A DNA stretch of 38,569 bases from Rhodocyclales bacterium (GTDB lineage Bacteria; Pseudomonadota; Gammaproteobacteria; Burkholderiales; Rhodocyclaceae): the NCBI GenBank assembly GCA_016192435.1, contig JACPUD010000025.1, positions 1 to 38,569 on the forward strand, given 5' to 3'. Every line of letters begins with the position of its first letter. The first letter of the stretch is position 1. The notes beneath the pieces are model-generated. The model saw only the letters and a list, made by a program, of their open reading frames with translations, was not told where the DNA came from and searched no databases. This document shows positions 8,610 through 16,032 of this stretch, in pieces. The position numbers and the translations under genes were made by a program.

Positions 8610-11075
8610 ATGGCCGCCACAGAATCCTGCTACCACTGCGGCCTGCCGATCCCGGCAGGTGTCGACTTCACGGTCGAGATCGGCGGCCAGCGGCGCGAGA
8701 TGTGCTGCGCCGGCTGCCAGGCGGTGGCGCAGGCGATCGTCGATAACGGCCTGGCCGACTACTACCGGCATCGCGACGCGATGCCGGAAAGCCCGCGCGA
8801 GGCGCTGCCGCAGGTGCTGGCCGAGTTCGGCCTGTTCGATCATCCCGATGTGCAGAAGAACTTCGTGCGCCGGGCCGAGGGCGCCGCGGGCGAACACGAG
8901 CAGGAAGCAGCGCTGATTCTCGAAGGCATCACTTGCGCCGCCTGCGTCTGGCTCAATGAATCGCATGTGCGCCGCCAGCCCGGCGTCACCGCCGTCGACA
9001 TCAACTACACCACGCGCCGGGCGCGGGTGCGCTGGGACGAACGCGTCACCAAGCTTTCGGCCATCCTCGAAGCGATTGCCGCCATCGGTTATCGCGCCCA
9101 TCCCTACGACATCGGGCGCGCCGAGGAACTGGCGCAGAAGGAACGCAAGGCGGCGTTGTGGCGGCTGTTCGTCGCCGGCTTCGGCATGATGCAGGTGATG
9201 ATGTATGCCGTGCCGGTGTATCTGGCCGACGGCGACATGACGCCGGACATCGAGCAACTGATGCGCTGGGCCAGCCTGATCCTGACCTTGCCGGTGATCC
9301 TGTATTCGGCCGCGCCCTTCTTCGTCAGCGCCTGGCGCGACCTGAAGCTGCGCCGCGTCGGCATGGACGTGCCGGTGGCGCTCGGCGTCGGTGCGGCCTT
9401 CGCGGCCAGCGTATGGGCCACGCTGAGCGCAGCGGGCGAGGTGTATTTCGATTCTGTCACCATGTTCGTCTTCTTCCTGCTCACCGGCCGCTATCTGGAA
9501 ATGATGGCCCGGCAGAAAGCCGCGCGCAGCGTCGAGACCCTGGCGCGCGCGATTCCGGCTTTCGCCACCCGTTTGCCCGGATGGCCGTTGTCCACTTCCG
9601 ATATCGCGGGCGAACGCGTTGCCGTGGCCGAGTTGCATGCGGGCGACGCAGTGCAGATCAAGCCCGGCGAGACGGTCCCGGCCGATGGTGTGGTGCTTGA
9701 CGGCGAGAGCGCGGTGGACGAATCGCTGCTGACCGGCGAGAGCCTGCCGGTGCCCAAGCGGGCCGGCGACGCGCTGATCGGCGGCAGCGTGAATACCGCC
9801 AGCCCGCTGGTGATGCGCGTCGAACGCGTCGGCGAGGCGACGCGCGTGGCGGCGATCCAGCGCCTGATGGAACGCGCTGCGGCGGAGAAGCCGCGCCTGG
9901 TGGAAATGGCCGACCGCGTCGCCGGGCGCTTCATCGTCGTCCTGCTGCTGCTGGCGGTGGGAACCGCGCTGGCCTGGTGGTGGATCGATGCCTCGCGCGC
10001 CTTGTGGGTCTTTGTCGCGGTCCTGGTGGTGAGCTGCCCCTGCGCCTTGTCCCTGGCGACGCCGGCGGCCCTGACCGTGGCCACCGGCGCGCTGGCCGCG
10101 CGCGGTGTGCTGGTGACGCGCGGCCATGCGATCGAGGCGCTGGCGCGGGCCGATCGTTTCATTTTCGACAAGACCGGGACTCTGACCGCGGGGCGCATGG
10201 CGCTGGTCGAGGCGATCCCGATTCAGGGCGATGCCGGACGTGCACTTGCTCTGGCGGCCGCGCTCGAACGTGGCTCCGAGCATCCCATCGCGAAGGCTCT
10301 GGCGGCGGGCGCGGCAGCTGCAGGAACGGCAGCGGTCATCGAGGTCGATGGCCTGCGCGCGACCACCGGCGCCGGGGTCGAGGGCACGATAGCGGGCGAC
10401 TTGTGGCGGCTCGGAAACCCCGAGTTCGTCGCCGGCCTGCATGGCCGCGAGGTGCCGGTTGCCGTTCAGGCCATAGTTGGCGCTGGCGACACGGTGATCG
10501 CGCTGGGCAATGCGTCGGGTTGGCAGGCCTTCTTCCGCCTCAGCGATGGTCTGCGCCCCGAGGCGTCCGCCATGGTGGCAAAACTCGCCGCGGCGGGCAT
10601 CAGGCTGTCCATCTTCAGCGGTGATGCGTCGGCCGCCGCATCACGCATCGGCTCCTTGCTCGGCATTGCGGATGCGCGCGGCGGACTCTCGCCGGAGGAC
10701 AAGCATGCGGCGCTCAAGGCACTGCAGGATGCCGGCGAGACGGTCGCCATGGTCGGCGATGGAGTCAATGACGCCCCCGTGCTGGCACAGGCGCAGGTGT
10801 CGATCGCGATGGGCGGCGGCGCCGACCTGGCGCGGGCCAACGCCGATATCGTGCTGCTCGGCAACGATCTTCAGGCCTTGCCGCAAGGACTGGCGCTGGC
10901 GCGGCGCAGCCTGCGCATCGTCAAACAAAACCTGGTGTGGGCCTTCGCCTACAATTTCCTGGCAATCCCCCTGGCCATGGCGGGCTGGGTGACACCCTGG
11001 ATGGCCGGTATCGGCATGTCGGCCAGTTCGCTGCTGGTGGTGCTCAATGCCTTGCGTTTGCAGCGGGAGCAATGA
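8610..11075 (+). CDS. ccoI: CcoI/FixI copper P1B-type ATPase for cbb3 oxidase assembly
   Basis: An 821-residue heavy-metal P-type ATPase of the CcoI/FixI branch, which exports copper across the inner membrane for the cbb3 active site. The N-terminus carries a Cys-rich segment (CYHCG, then CCAGC near residue 33) typical of FixI. It is followed by an HMA domain with GITCAAC (about 107), the TGES actuator motif, the SCPCALSLATP metal-binding helix, DKTGTLT with the phosphorylated Asp, a SEHPIA motif and GDGVNDAP. Eight membrane helices are expected. ATG 8610 is chosen because the Cys-rich domain begins directly after it; the frame stays open upstream but that part overlaps the SDR gene. It overlaps or abuts ccoS at the 3' end. 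Confidence 0.93.
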   Translation: MAATESCYHCGLPIPAGVDFTVEIGGQRREMCCAGCQAVAQAIVDNGLADYYRHRDAMPESPREALPQVLAEFGLFDHPDVQKNFVRRAEGAAGEHEQEAALILEGITCAACVWLNESHVRRQPGVTAVDINYTTRRARVRWDERVTKLSAILEAIAAIGYRAHPYDIGRAEELAQKERKAALWRLFVAGFGMMQVMMYAVPVYLADGDMTPDIEQLMRWASLILTLPVILYSAAPFFVSAWRDLKLRRVGMDVPVALGVGAAFAASVWATLSAAGEVYFDSVTMFVFFLLTGRYLEMMARQKAARSVETLARAIPAFATRLPGWPLSTSDIAGERVAVAELHAGDAVQIKPGETVPADGVVLDGESAVDESLLTGESLPVPKRAGDALIGGSVNTASPLVMRVERVGEATRVAAIQRLMERAAAEKPRLVEMADRVAGRFIVVLLLLAVGTALAWWWIDASRALWVFVAVLVVSCPCALSLATPAALTVATGALAARGVLVTRGHAIEALARADRFIFDKTGTLTAGRMALVEAIPIQGDAGRALALAAALERGSEHPIAKALAAGAAAAGTAAVIEVDGLRATTGAGVEGTIAGDLWRLGNPEFVAGLHGREVPVAVQAIVGAGDTVIALGNASGWQAFFRLSDGLRPEASAMVAKLAAAGIRLSIFSGDASAAASRIGSLLGIADARGGLSPEDKHAALKALQDAGETVAMVGDGVNDAPVLAQAQVSIAMGGGADLARANADIVLLGNDLQALPQGLALARRSLRIVKQNLVWAFAYNFLAIPLAMAGWVTPWMAGIGMSASSLLVVLNALRLQREQ

Positions 11076-11080
11076 CTCGA

Positions 11081-11338
11081 ATGGATATCCTGTATCTGCT
11101 GATTCCGCTTTCCCTGGTGCTGGTCTTCGTGATTGCAGCGGTGTTCTGGTGGTCGTTGAAGAGTGGCCAGTTCGAGGATCTCGAAGGGCCCGGCTACCGC
11201 ATCCTGATGGACGACGACAAGGCCGATCCTGCGCAAGGCGAGGTTTCTGCCGAGGCCAATGCCGGAGAAGAAGCTAATGGCCGTAGCACTAAAGTGCAAA
11301 CCGTTGACTCAGATCAAGGTGCGAGTGTTCACAAGTAA
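11081..11338 (+). CDS. ccoS: CcoS/FixS cbb3 oxidase maturation protein
   Basis: An 85-residue membrane protein. Residues 1-35, MDILYLLIPLSLVLVF onward through VFWWSLKSGQFEDLEGPGYRIL, are a clear match to the CcoS signature of one transmembrane helix followed by a GQFDDL-type motif. CcoS is needed for cofactor insertion into cbb3 oxidase. The acidic and polar tail (about 50-85) is longer than in many CcoS proteins. An ATG at 11072 overlaps the ccoI stop, but the GGGAG at 11065-11069 is spaced better for 11081. The last codons overlap an FNR-type box at 11304-11317, so the gene end doubles as promoter DNA for what follows. Confidence 0.88.
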   Translation: MDILYLLIPLSLVLVFVIAAVFWWSLKSGQFEDLEGPGYRILMDDDKADPAQGEVSAEANAGEEANGRSTKVQTVDSDQGASVHK

Positions 11339-11345
11339 CCATACT
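11304..11345 (+). promoter_or_regulatory. FNR-type box and -10 element inside the ccoS 3' end
   Basis: TTGACTCAGATCAA at 11304-11317 matches nine of ten half-site bases of the FNR consensus TTGAT-N4-ATCAA. A -10-like CATACT lies at 11340-11345. The 22-base gap between box and -10 gives the class II FNR geometry, with the box centred near -41.5 and start near 11352. The only features downstream before the strong terminator are non-coding. Confidence 0.55.
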
Positions 11346-11351
11346 CCGCGT

Positions 11352-11433
11352 GGGTTTTATGGTGACGGCTTCGCGCTGTTGCCCAAAGGCTCTCTGTTGG
11401 GGTTGGGGGTGCGCGCTGCGCACCCTTTTTTTT
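11352..11433 (+). ncRNA. Candidate FNR-activated small RNA
   Basis: This is an inferred transcript of about 82 bases, from the start predicted by the FNR box/-10 pair to the end of the U-run of a strong intrinsic terminator. A first hairpin can form between CCCAA (11382-11386) and TTGGG (11397-11401), leaving a CU-rich loop (AGGCTCTCTG). The terminator stem follows after five bases. No convincing short reading frame with a Shine-Dalgarno is seen. The architecture resembles FNR-controlled riboregulators such as FnrS in enterobacteria and AniS in Neisseria, but no sequence similarity to them is claimed. Confidence 0.42.
11407..11433 (+). terminator. Strong intrinsic terminator
   Basis: GGGTGCGC (11407-11414) pairs perfectly with GCGCACCC (11418-11425) around a GCT loop and is followed by eight T residues (11426-11433). 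It ends transcription from ccoIS and from the FNR-type promoter at 11304-11345. Confidence 0.92.
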
Positions 11434-11492
11434 CATCCCGGCCACTCCGCCGAGGACCACAAAGTCTGCGGATATACTCCAAATCTGCGCCG

Positions 11493-11511
11493 CGCCGGGA
11501 AACACCCGGCG
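11493..11511 (+). other. Hairpin upstream of the Rrf2 gene
   Basis: CGCCGGG (11493-11499) pairs with CCCGGCG (11505-11511) around an AAACA loop. A -10-like TACTAT at 11522-11527 follows, so the dyad sits in the -35 region of a possible rrf2 promoter and could be an operator rather than an RNA structure. Confidence 0.35.
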
Positions 11512-11548
11512 ATCAATTCCATACTATCCATACGGCATATTAGGGCTC

Positions 11549-12040
11549 ATGATCCTATCCCGCACCAGCCAATACGCCATCCAGGCGCTGATCTATATTG
11601 CGACCCAGCCGCGGGGGGTTCCCGTCCTCAACCGCACGGTGGCGCAACATCTCAATGTGCCGCCGGCATACTTGGCGAAGATCATGCAGAATTTGAGCCG
11701 GGGTACCCTGCTCCATTCCTTTCGCGGTCGGCAGGGCGGATTCTGCTTGCGCGACGGCTGCGAAAACACCGACCTGATGCAAATCCTCACTCTGGTCGAG
11801 GGCCCGGGACTGACCGAGAACTGCGTCATCGGACTTAAAATATGCAGCGATGAAACCGCCTGCCCCATGCATGAACAATGGAAGCCGATCAAGACCAGGA
11901 TTGTCGAACTATTGCACCAGCAAACGCTGGAAATGCTCGCGATGGCCGTAAAAAGCGGGAAATACAGGCTGACCGAGCTGCCCGACGCCGCCTTTGCCAT
12001 GCCGCAGATGGCAGTCAGCCGTCTGGCGGGCGGGGAGTAA
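11549..12040 (+). CDS. Rrf2-family regulator with three conserved cysteines
   Basis: A 163-residue Rrf2 protein beginning MILSRTSQYAIQALIYIA, with an N-terminal winged helix (about 1-75, including the FRGRQGGF wing). The three Cys of the family are present in C-VIGLKI-C-SDETA-C (about residues 92-105), so an iron-sulfur cluster is likely. Family members sense cluster status, NO or redox (IscR, NsrR, RsrR); which applies here cannot be told. No isc or suf genes are adjacent. It is separated from the FNR-like gene by two bases, so the two regulators are co-transcribed and probably serve the surrounding oxygen/NO genes. Confidence 0.85.
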   Translation: MILSRTSQYAIQALIYIATQPRGVPVLNRTVAQHLNVPPAYLAKIMQNLSRGTLLHSFRGRQGGFCLRDGCENTDLMQILTLVEGPGLTENCVIGLKICSDETACPMHEQWKPIKTRIVELLHQQTLEMLAMAVKSGKYRLTELPDAAFAMPQMAVSRLAGGE

Positions 12041-12042
12041 TC

Positions 12043-12798
12043 ATGTCCAGCCCGAGTGCTTCGGCTGTCTGCTCGTCTTCGCAACCGGCTTGCGAACCGA
12101 TCACCTGCAACAATTGCGGGATCTATCGGCTCTGCCTGCCCTTGGGCCTCAATCAGGCCGACCTGTCGCTGCTGGACAGCATAGTCAAGCGCAAGGAAGT
12201 CTATAAACGTGGCCAGGTGCTGTTTCGGCCCGGCGAGCGATTCGATTATCTGTATGCGATTCGCAGCGGTTCGGTGAAGACTTATGTCAGCACCGACGAC
12301 GGCCGGGTGCAGATTACCGGCTTTCATATCGCTGGCGAGCTGCTGGGTCTGAGTGCGCTGGCGTCGCGACAGTACAGTTCGGAGGCCAAAGCGCTGGAAA
12401 CCATATCCGTCTGCAAGGTCGAAATAAGTCGCCTGGACGAAATCGCCCAGCAGATTCCCTCGATCCAGTACCAGATGCTGAGAATCATGAGCGGGCAGAT
12501 CCGGCACGACGAGGAGTTGATGCTGCTGCTTGGCAAACGCAGCGCCGAAGAGCGCCTCGCCGAGTATCTGATGGGTCTTTCCAGGCGCTTTGCCAGTCGG
12601 AACTACTCTGGCACGCAATTCCGCTTGAGCATGTCGCGCCTGGATATCGGTAACTACCTCGGCATAGCCGAAGAGACAGTCTGTCGCATCCTCGGGCGAT
12701 TCCAGGAAGACGGACTCATCACCGCTGATCGTCGGCAGGTTTGCCTGAAGGATCTCAAGCGGCTTGGCGCACTGGCCCACTTGGCGGTCGCTGCATAA
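12043..12798 (+). CDS. FNR-like oxygen-sensing regulator with altered recognition helix
   Basis: A 251-residue Crp/Fnr protein. It has the FNR-type cluster ligands C22, C25 and C31 (C-x2-C-x5-C) and a fourth at C124 (SVCKVE), so a 4Fe-4S oxygen sensor is expected. The cNMP-like beta roll is at about 40-130, the dimer helix about 135-165, and the helix-turn-helix about 195-225. The recognition helix reads EETVCR. At the position of Ser212 in E. coli FNR (ETISR) it has Cys214, while E211 and R215 are kept. The start follows a GGGGAG Shine-Dalgarno within the end of the Rrf2 gene. A second, canonical fnr lies at 26963-27721, so this is a paralog that may have shifted DNA specificity. Confidence 0.88.
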   Translation: MSSPSASAVCSSSQPACEPITCNNCGIYRLCLPLGLNQADLSLLDSIVKRKEVYKRGQVLFRPGERFDYLYAIRSGSVKTYVSTDDGRVQITGFHIAGELLGLSALASRQYSSEAKALETISVCKVEISRLDEIAQQIPSIQYQMLRIMSGQIRHDEELMLLLGKRSAEERLAEYLMGLSRRFASRNYSGTQFRLSMSRLDIGNYLGIAEETVCRILGRFQEDGLITADRRQVCLKDLKRLGALAHLAVAA

Positions 12799-12866
12799 GG
12801 CTCCGCCACTGGATTCGGGCTCGATCTTGGCCCGGTTGTTGTGGGCGTATTGCTTAAGCACTAAGG

Positions 12867-12956
12867 TTGACCTGCGTCAGCTTTTCCAGTGCTTCCCTGG
12901 ACATTGAGGTTGACGTCGGTCAGTAAACCAGCCGACGTCTATTGATATGCTATAAA
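12867..12956 (+). promoter_or_regulatory. Twin variant FNR-like boxes and extended -10 before bacteriohemerythrin
   Basis: Two copies of GGTTGAC-N4-GTCAG have their boxes at 12867-12880 and 12910-12923, exactly 43 bases apart. The second overlaps an inverted repeat GACGTCGG (12912-12919) / CCGACGTC (12932-12939). An extended -10, TGCTATAAA, ends at 12956; TATGCT at 12946-12951 would instead place the second box at about -41.5. Confidence 0.45.
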
Positions 12957-12997
12957 AAGACAAACGTATCTGGATATCTTTAGATTAGGAGCTAGCC

Positions 12998-13468
12998 ATG
13001 GAAACTCTATTTACTTGGTCGGATGACCTCAGCGTCGGCATCCAGGAGATAGACGAGCAACATAAGGAATTGGTTAAGCTGTTGAACCGCCTGCACGAAG
13101 CGGTAGTTTCTCATCATGGATCTACTGCGTGCAGTGAGATTTTGAATCAGCTGGCTGAATACACGCGGGTGCATTTCATTGTCGAAGAAAGCCTGATGCG
13201 GATTCTTCACTACCCTGAATTCGAACAGCACAAGGCCGAGCACGAAGCATTGGTCGCGCAGGTCGTGGCTCTGCAACAGAAGCTGGCTGCCGGGCAGGCC
13301 ACGATCACCTTCGAACTGCTGCATTTTCTCAAGGTCTGGCTGACCAAGCATATCGCCGGTAGCGACCGCCGCTATGCCGGCTTCTTCCTCGAAAGAGGCA
13401 TGTCGCCGGACTGGTCCCATAACGTCGAACAGACAATGGCGAAGAAATGGTCATGGAAATTCTGGTGA
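12998..13468 (+). CDS. Bacteriohemerythrin
   Basis: A 156-residue single-domain hemerythrin. The diiron ligands are visible in order: H22 (IDEQH), H59 and E63 (HFIVEE), H78 and H82 (HKAEH), then H and D in TKHIAGSD near 118-123. The motif is complete, so reversible O2 (or NO) binding in the cytoplasm is expected. In methanotrophs bacteriohemerythrins deliver oxygen; its position directly before ccoN suggests oxygen supply to or buffering for the cbb3 oxidase. The C-terminal extension ending KKWSWKFW is basic and aromatic and could touch the membrane. The start ATG follows an AGGAG at 12989-12993. Confidence 0.93.
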   Translation: METLFTWSDDLSVGIQEIDEQHKELVKLLNRLHEAVVSHHGSTACSEILNQLAEYTRVHFIVEESLMRILHYPEFEQHKAEHEALVAQVVALQQKLAAGQATITFELLHFLKVWLTKHIAGSDRRYAGFFLERGMSPDWSHNVEQTMAKKWSWKFW

Positions 13469-13647
13469 AGAGACAGCTATGCCCGCTGGTGCGAGCCGTC
13501 GCGTCGCCACTTCCCATAACCGAAGCGCCGAGTGGTTTCTGTCGACGGGGGTAAGTCGGTTGCTAGCCGCGCGGCGACAGCAGGTGCGCCCATATACCTA
13601 TAAACCATATTGATATAATTGTTATTTTTGTTTAAGTCGGATATATT

Positions 13648-13688
13648 TTGACCTGTATCAAACTACTCTAATATTTCGCGTGTAATCT
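13648..13688 (+). promoter_or_regulatory. FNR-activated promoter of ccoNOQP
   Basis: TTGACCTGTATCAA at 13648-13661 and TAATCT at 13683-13688 are 21 bases apart, the class II FNR layout with a start near 13695. The 72-base leader ends in GAGGTG eight bases before the ccoN ATG. The rest of 13469-13647 holds no gene I can support; its AT-rich end includes a TTGAT half-site near 13612. Confidence 0.75.
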
Positions 13689-13767
13689 GCCGAAAATTCG
13701 GATACTGCATCGCATCAAATGCAGCATCGTGACTGATTTCTTTTTGTTAATGTGAGGTGAATCCATC

Positions 13768-15189
13768 ATGCAATCGCAAGCGACTTACAACTACAAAGTC
13801 GTGCGCCAGTTCGCTGTGATGACCGTAATCTGGGGCATCGTCGGCATGCTGGTCGGCGTCATCATTGCGGCCCAATTGGTCTGGCCGGAGTTGAATGTGC
13901 ACGAGTGGTTGAGCTACGGCCGCTTGCGCCCGTTGCACACCAATGCGGTTATTTTTGCTTTTGGCGGCTGCGCACTGTTTGCCACGTCGTATTTTGCAGT
14001 GCAGCGAACCAGCCATGCCCCGCTGTTTGCGCCGGGGCTGGCGGCGTTTACGTTCTGGGGTTGGCAACTGATCATCGTGCTTGCCGCCGTTTCCCTGCCG
14101 CTGGGGCTAACCTCGGGCAAGGAATATGCGGAACTCGAATGGCCGATCGACATCCTGATCACTCTGGTCTGGGTGTCCTATGCCGTGGTGTTTTTCGGCA
14201 CCATCGCGAAGCGCACGATTTCGCACATCTATGTCGCGAACTGGTTCTTCGGTGGATTCATCCTGACCGTTGCCGTGCTGCACCTGGTGAATAGCGCCGC
14301 GATTCCGGTGACGCTGTTCAAGTCCTACTCCGCCTACGCGGGGGTGCAGGATGCGATGGTGCAATGGTGGTACGGCCACAACGCGGTGGGCTTCTTCCTT
14401 ACCGCAGGCTTCCTCGGCATGATGTACTACTTCGTGCCGAAGCAGGCCGGGCGTCCGGTATATTCCTACCGCCTGTCGGTGGTGCACTTCTGGGCGCTGA
14501 TCTTCACCTACATGTGGGCGGGTCCTCACCACCTGCATTTCACGGCTTTGCCCGACTGGACTCAGAGCGTGGGCATGATCTTTTCGCTGATCCTGTTGGC
14601 ACCTTCCTGGGGCGGCATGATCAACGGCATCATGACTCTGTCGGGCGCCTGGCACAAACTGCGCGACGATCCGATCCTGAAGTTCATGATCACCTCGCTG
14701 TCCTTCTACGGCATGTCGACCTTCGAAGGCCCGATGATGTCGATCAAGACGGTCAATGCGCTGTCCCACTACACCGACTGGACCGTGGGCCATGTGCATT
14801 CCGGCGCCCTGGGCTGGGTGGCGATGATTTCCATCGGCTCGATCTACTATCTGTTGCCGCGCCTGTTCGGCAAGCCTGAGATGGCCTCGAAGAAGCTGAT
14901 CGAAGTGCACTTCTGGGTGGCCACCATCGGCGTCGTGCTCTACATCGCCTCGATGTGGATCGCGGGAGTGATGCAGGGCCTGATGTGGCGCGCAACTAAC
15001 GTCGATGGCACGCTGACCTATTCCTTCGTCGAGTCGGTCAAGGCGACCTACCCGTTCTGGACCATACGTCTGCTGGGCGGCCTGCTGTTCCTTTCCGGCA
15101 TGCTGATCATGGCCTACAACATGTTCCTGACCATGGCGGGGGGCAAGGCGGTCAATGCGCCGGTACTCGCACCCGCAGCGGCCCACTAA
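13768..15189 (+). CDS. ccoN: cbb3-type cytochrome c oxidase subunit I
   Basis: A 473-residue polytopic protein, the catalytic subunit that reduces O2 at a heme b3-CuB centre in the inner membrane. Visible ligands are H57 ([10 protein letters not shown], low-spin heme), H204 (WWYGHNAVG), H254 and H255 (GPHHLHF) for CuB, and H342 and H344 ([10 protein letters not shown]) for the hemes. Tyr248 (TYMWAGPHH) is the cbb3-type active-site tyrosine. Length is normal for the family. It is the first gene of ccoNOQP, behind an FNR-type promoter, as expected for a high-affinity microaerobic oxidase. Confidence 0.98.
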   Translation: MQSQATYNYKVVRQFAVMTVIWGIVGMLVGVIIAAQLVWPELNVHEWLSYGRLRPLHTNAVIFAFGGCALFATSYFAVQRTSHAPLFAPGLAAFTFWGWQLIIVLAAVSLPLGLTSGKEYAELEWPIDILITLVWVSYAVVFFGTIAKRTISHIYVANWFFGGFILTVAVLHLVNSAAIPVTLFKSYSAYAGVQDAMVQWWYGHNAVGFFLTAGFLGMMYYFVPKQAGRPVYSYRLSVVHFWALIFTYMWAGPHHLHFTALPDWTQSVGMIFSLILLAPSWGGMINGIMTLSGAWHKLRDDPILKFMITSLSFYGMSTFEGPMMSIKTVNALSHYTDWTVGHVHSGALGWVAMISIGSIYYLLPRLFGKPEMASKKLIEVHFWVATIGVVLYIASMWIAGVMQGLMWRATNVDGTLTYSFVESVKATYPFWTIRLLGGLLFLSGMLIMAYNMFLTMAGGKAVNAPVLAPAAAH

Positions 15190-15221
15190 GCCCGATTGCA
15201 CAGATTAAGGAGCTATAAATC

Positions 15222-15833
15222 ATGTTGACGCATGACAAGATTGAACGGAACGTAGGGCTGCTGATCGTCCTTACCATTCTCACGGTGAGTGTGGGTGGCT
15301 TGCTCGAAATCGTCCCGCTGTTCTTCCAGAAATCCACCACCACACCGACTAACGAACTGGTCAAGCCCTACAGTCCAGTGCGCCTGTCGGGACGCGACAT
15401 CTACATTCGCGAAGGCTGCTACAACTGCCACTCGCAGATGATTCGTCCGTTCCGTGCCGAGACCGAGCGCTATGGTCATTATTCGGTGGCCGGCGAGTTC
15501 GTCTATGACCATCCGTTCCAGTGGGGCTCCAAGCGCACCGGTCCGGATCTGGCGCGAGTCGGCGGTCGCTATTCGGACCAGTGGCATCGCACCCATCTGT
15601 TGAACCCGCGTGATGTCGTGCCCGAGTCGAACATGCCGGCTTATTCCTGGCTGGATCGTCCGCTCAAGGACGATGCCATCGAGGCCAAGATGAAGGCGTT
15701 GCGCGCCGTCGGTGTTCCCTATACCGATGCCGAAATCGCCGGCGCGAAAAAGGCCATCGAGGGCGTGACCGAACTCGACGCATTGATCGCTTACCTGCAG
15801 GGCATGGGCACCGCGCTCAAGCAAACAAGGTAA
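15222..15833 (+). CDS. ccoO: cbb3-type cytochrome c oxidase subunit II (monoheme c)
   Basis: A 203-residue protein with one N-terminal membrane anchor (about 10-35) and a periplasmic cytochrome c domain. The heme motif is C66-YN-C69-H70, with an axial Met in the SNMPAYSW segment. The [14 protein letters not shown] context is typical of CcoO. A good AAGGAG stands before ATG 15222. It passes electrons from CcoP to CcoN. It lies 32 bases after ccoN and 4 before ccoQ. Confidence 0.98.
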   Translation: MLTHDKIERNVGLLIVLTILTVSVGGLLEIVPLFFQKSTTTPTNELVKPYSPVRLSGRDIYIREGCYNCHSQMIRPFRAETERYGHYSVAGEFVYDHPFQWGSKRTGPDLARVGGRYSDQWHRTHLLNPRDVVPESNMPAYSWLDRPLKDDAIEAKMKALRAVGVPYTDAEIAGAKKAIEGVTELDALIAYLQGMGTALKQTR

Positions 15834-15837
15834 GCAA

Positions 15838-16032
15838 ATGGACATCAACGACCTGCGGTCCCTCTTCACGGTGCTGGCGTTCGTCGCCTTCATCGGCATC
15901 GTGTGGTGGGCGTATTCGGATCGGCGCAAGAAGACCTACGACGAGGCGGCGATGCTGCCGCTCGACGATGACAGTCCCTTTGTGCCGTCGGCGCCGCAGG
16001 TTACGAAAGATCAGGAAAGGAAATCATCATGA
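15838..16032 (+). CDS. ccoQ: CcoQ/FixQ small cbb3 oxidase subunit
   Basis: A 64-residue protein with one transmembrane helix (about 8-28, ending WWAYSDRRKKTYDEAA), the usual CcoQ pattern. It stabilises the oxidase complex. The stop overlaps the ccoP start (ATGA at 16029-16032), giving translational coupling. Confidence 0.93.
   Translation: MDINDLRSLFTVLAFVAFIGIVWWAYSDRRKKTYDEAAMLPLDDDSPFVPSAPQVTKDQERKSS

Noticed and set aside
8265-10442. 725-codon minus-strand frame opposite ccoI
   Set aside because: Antisense shadow of the SDR and ccoI genes; no recognisable domains and biased composition.
10466-10495. AGTTGGCGCTGG inside ccoI as a fourth copy of the interspersed repeat
   Set aside because: Only the core matches and it is in-frame coding sequence for ordinary residues, so chance is the better explanation.
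11259-11543. 94-codon frame spanning the ccoS end and the terminator
   Set aside because: It runs through a strong terminator, has no Shine-Dalgarno and no recognisable features; the region is better explained as promoter, small RNA and leader.
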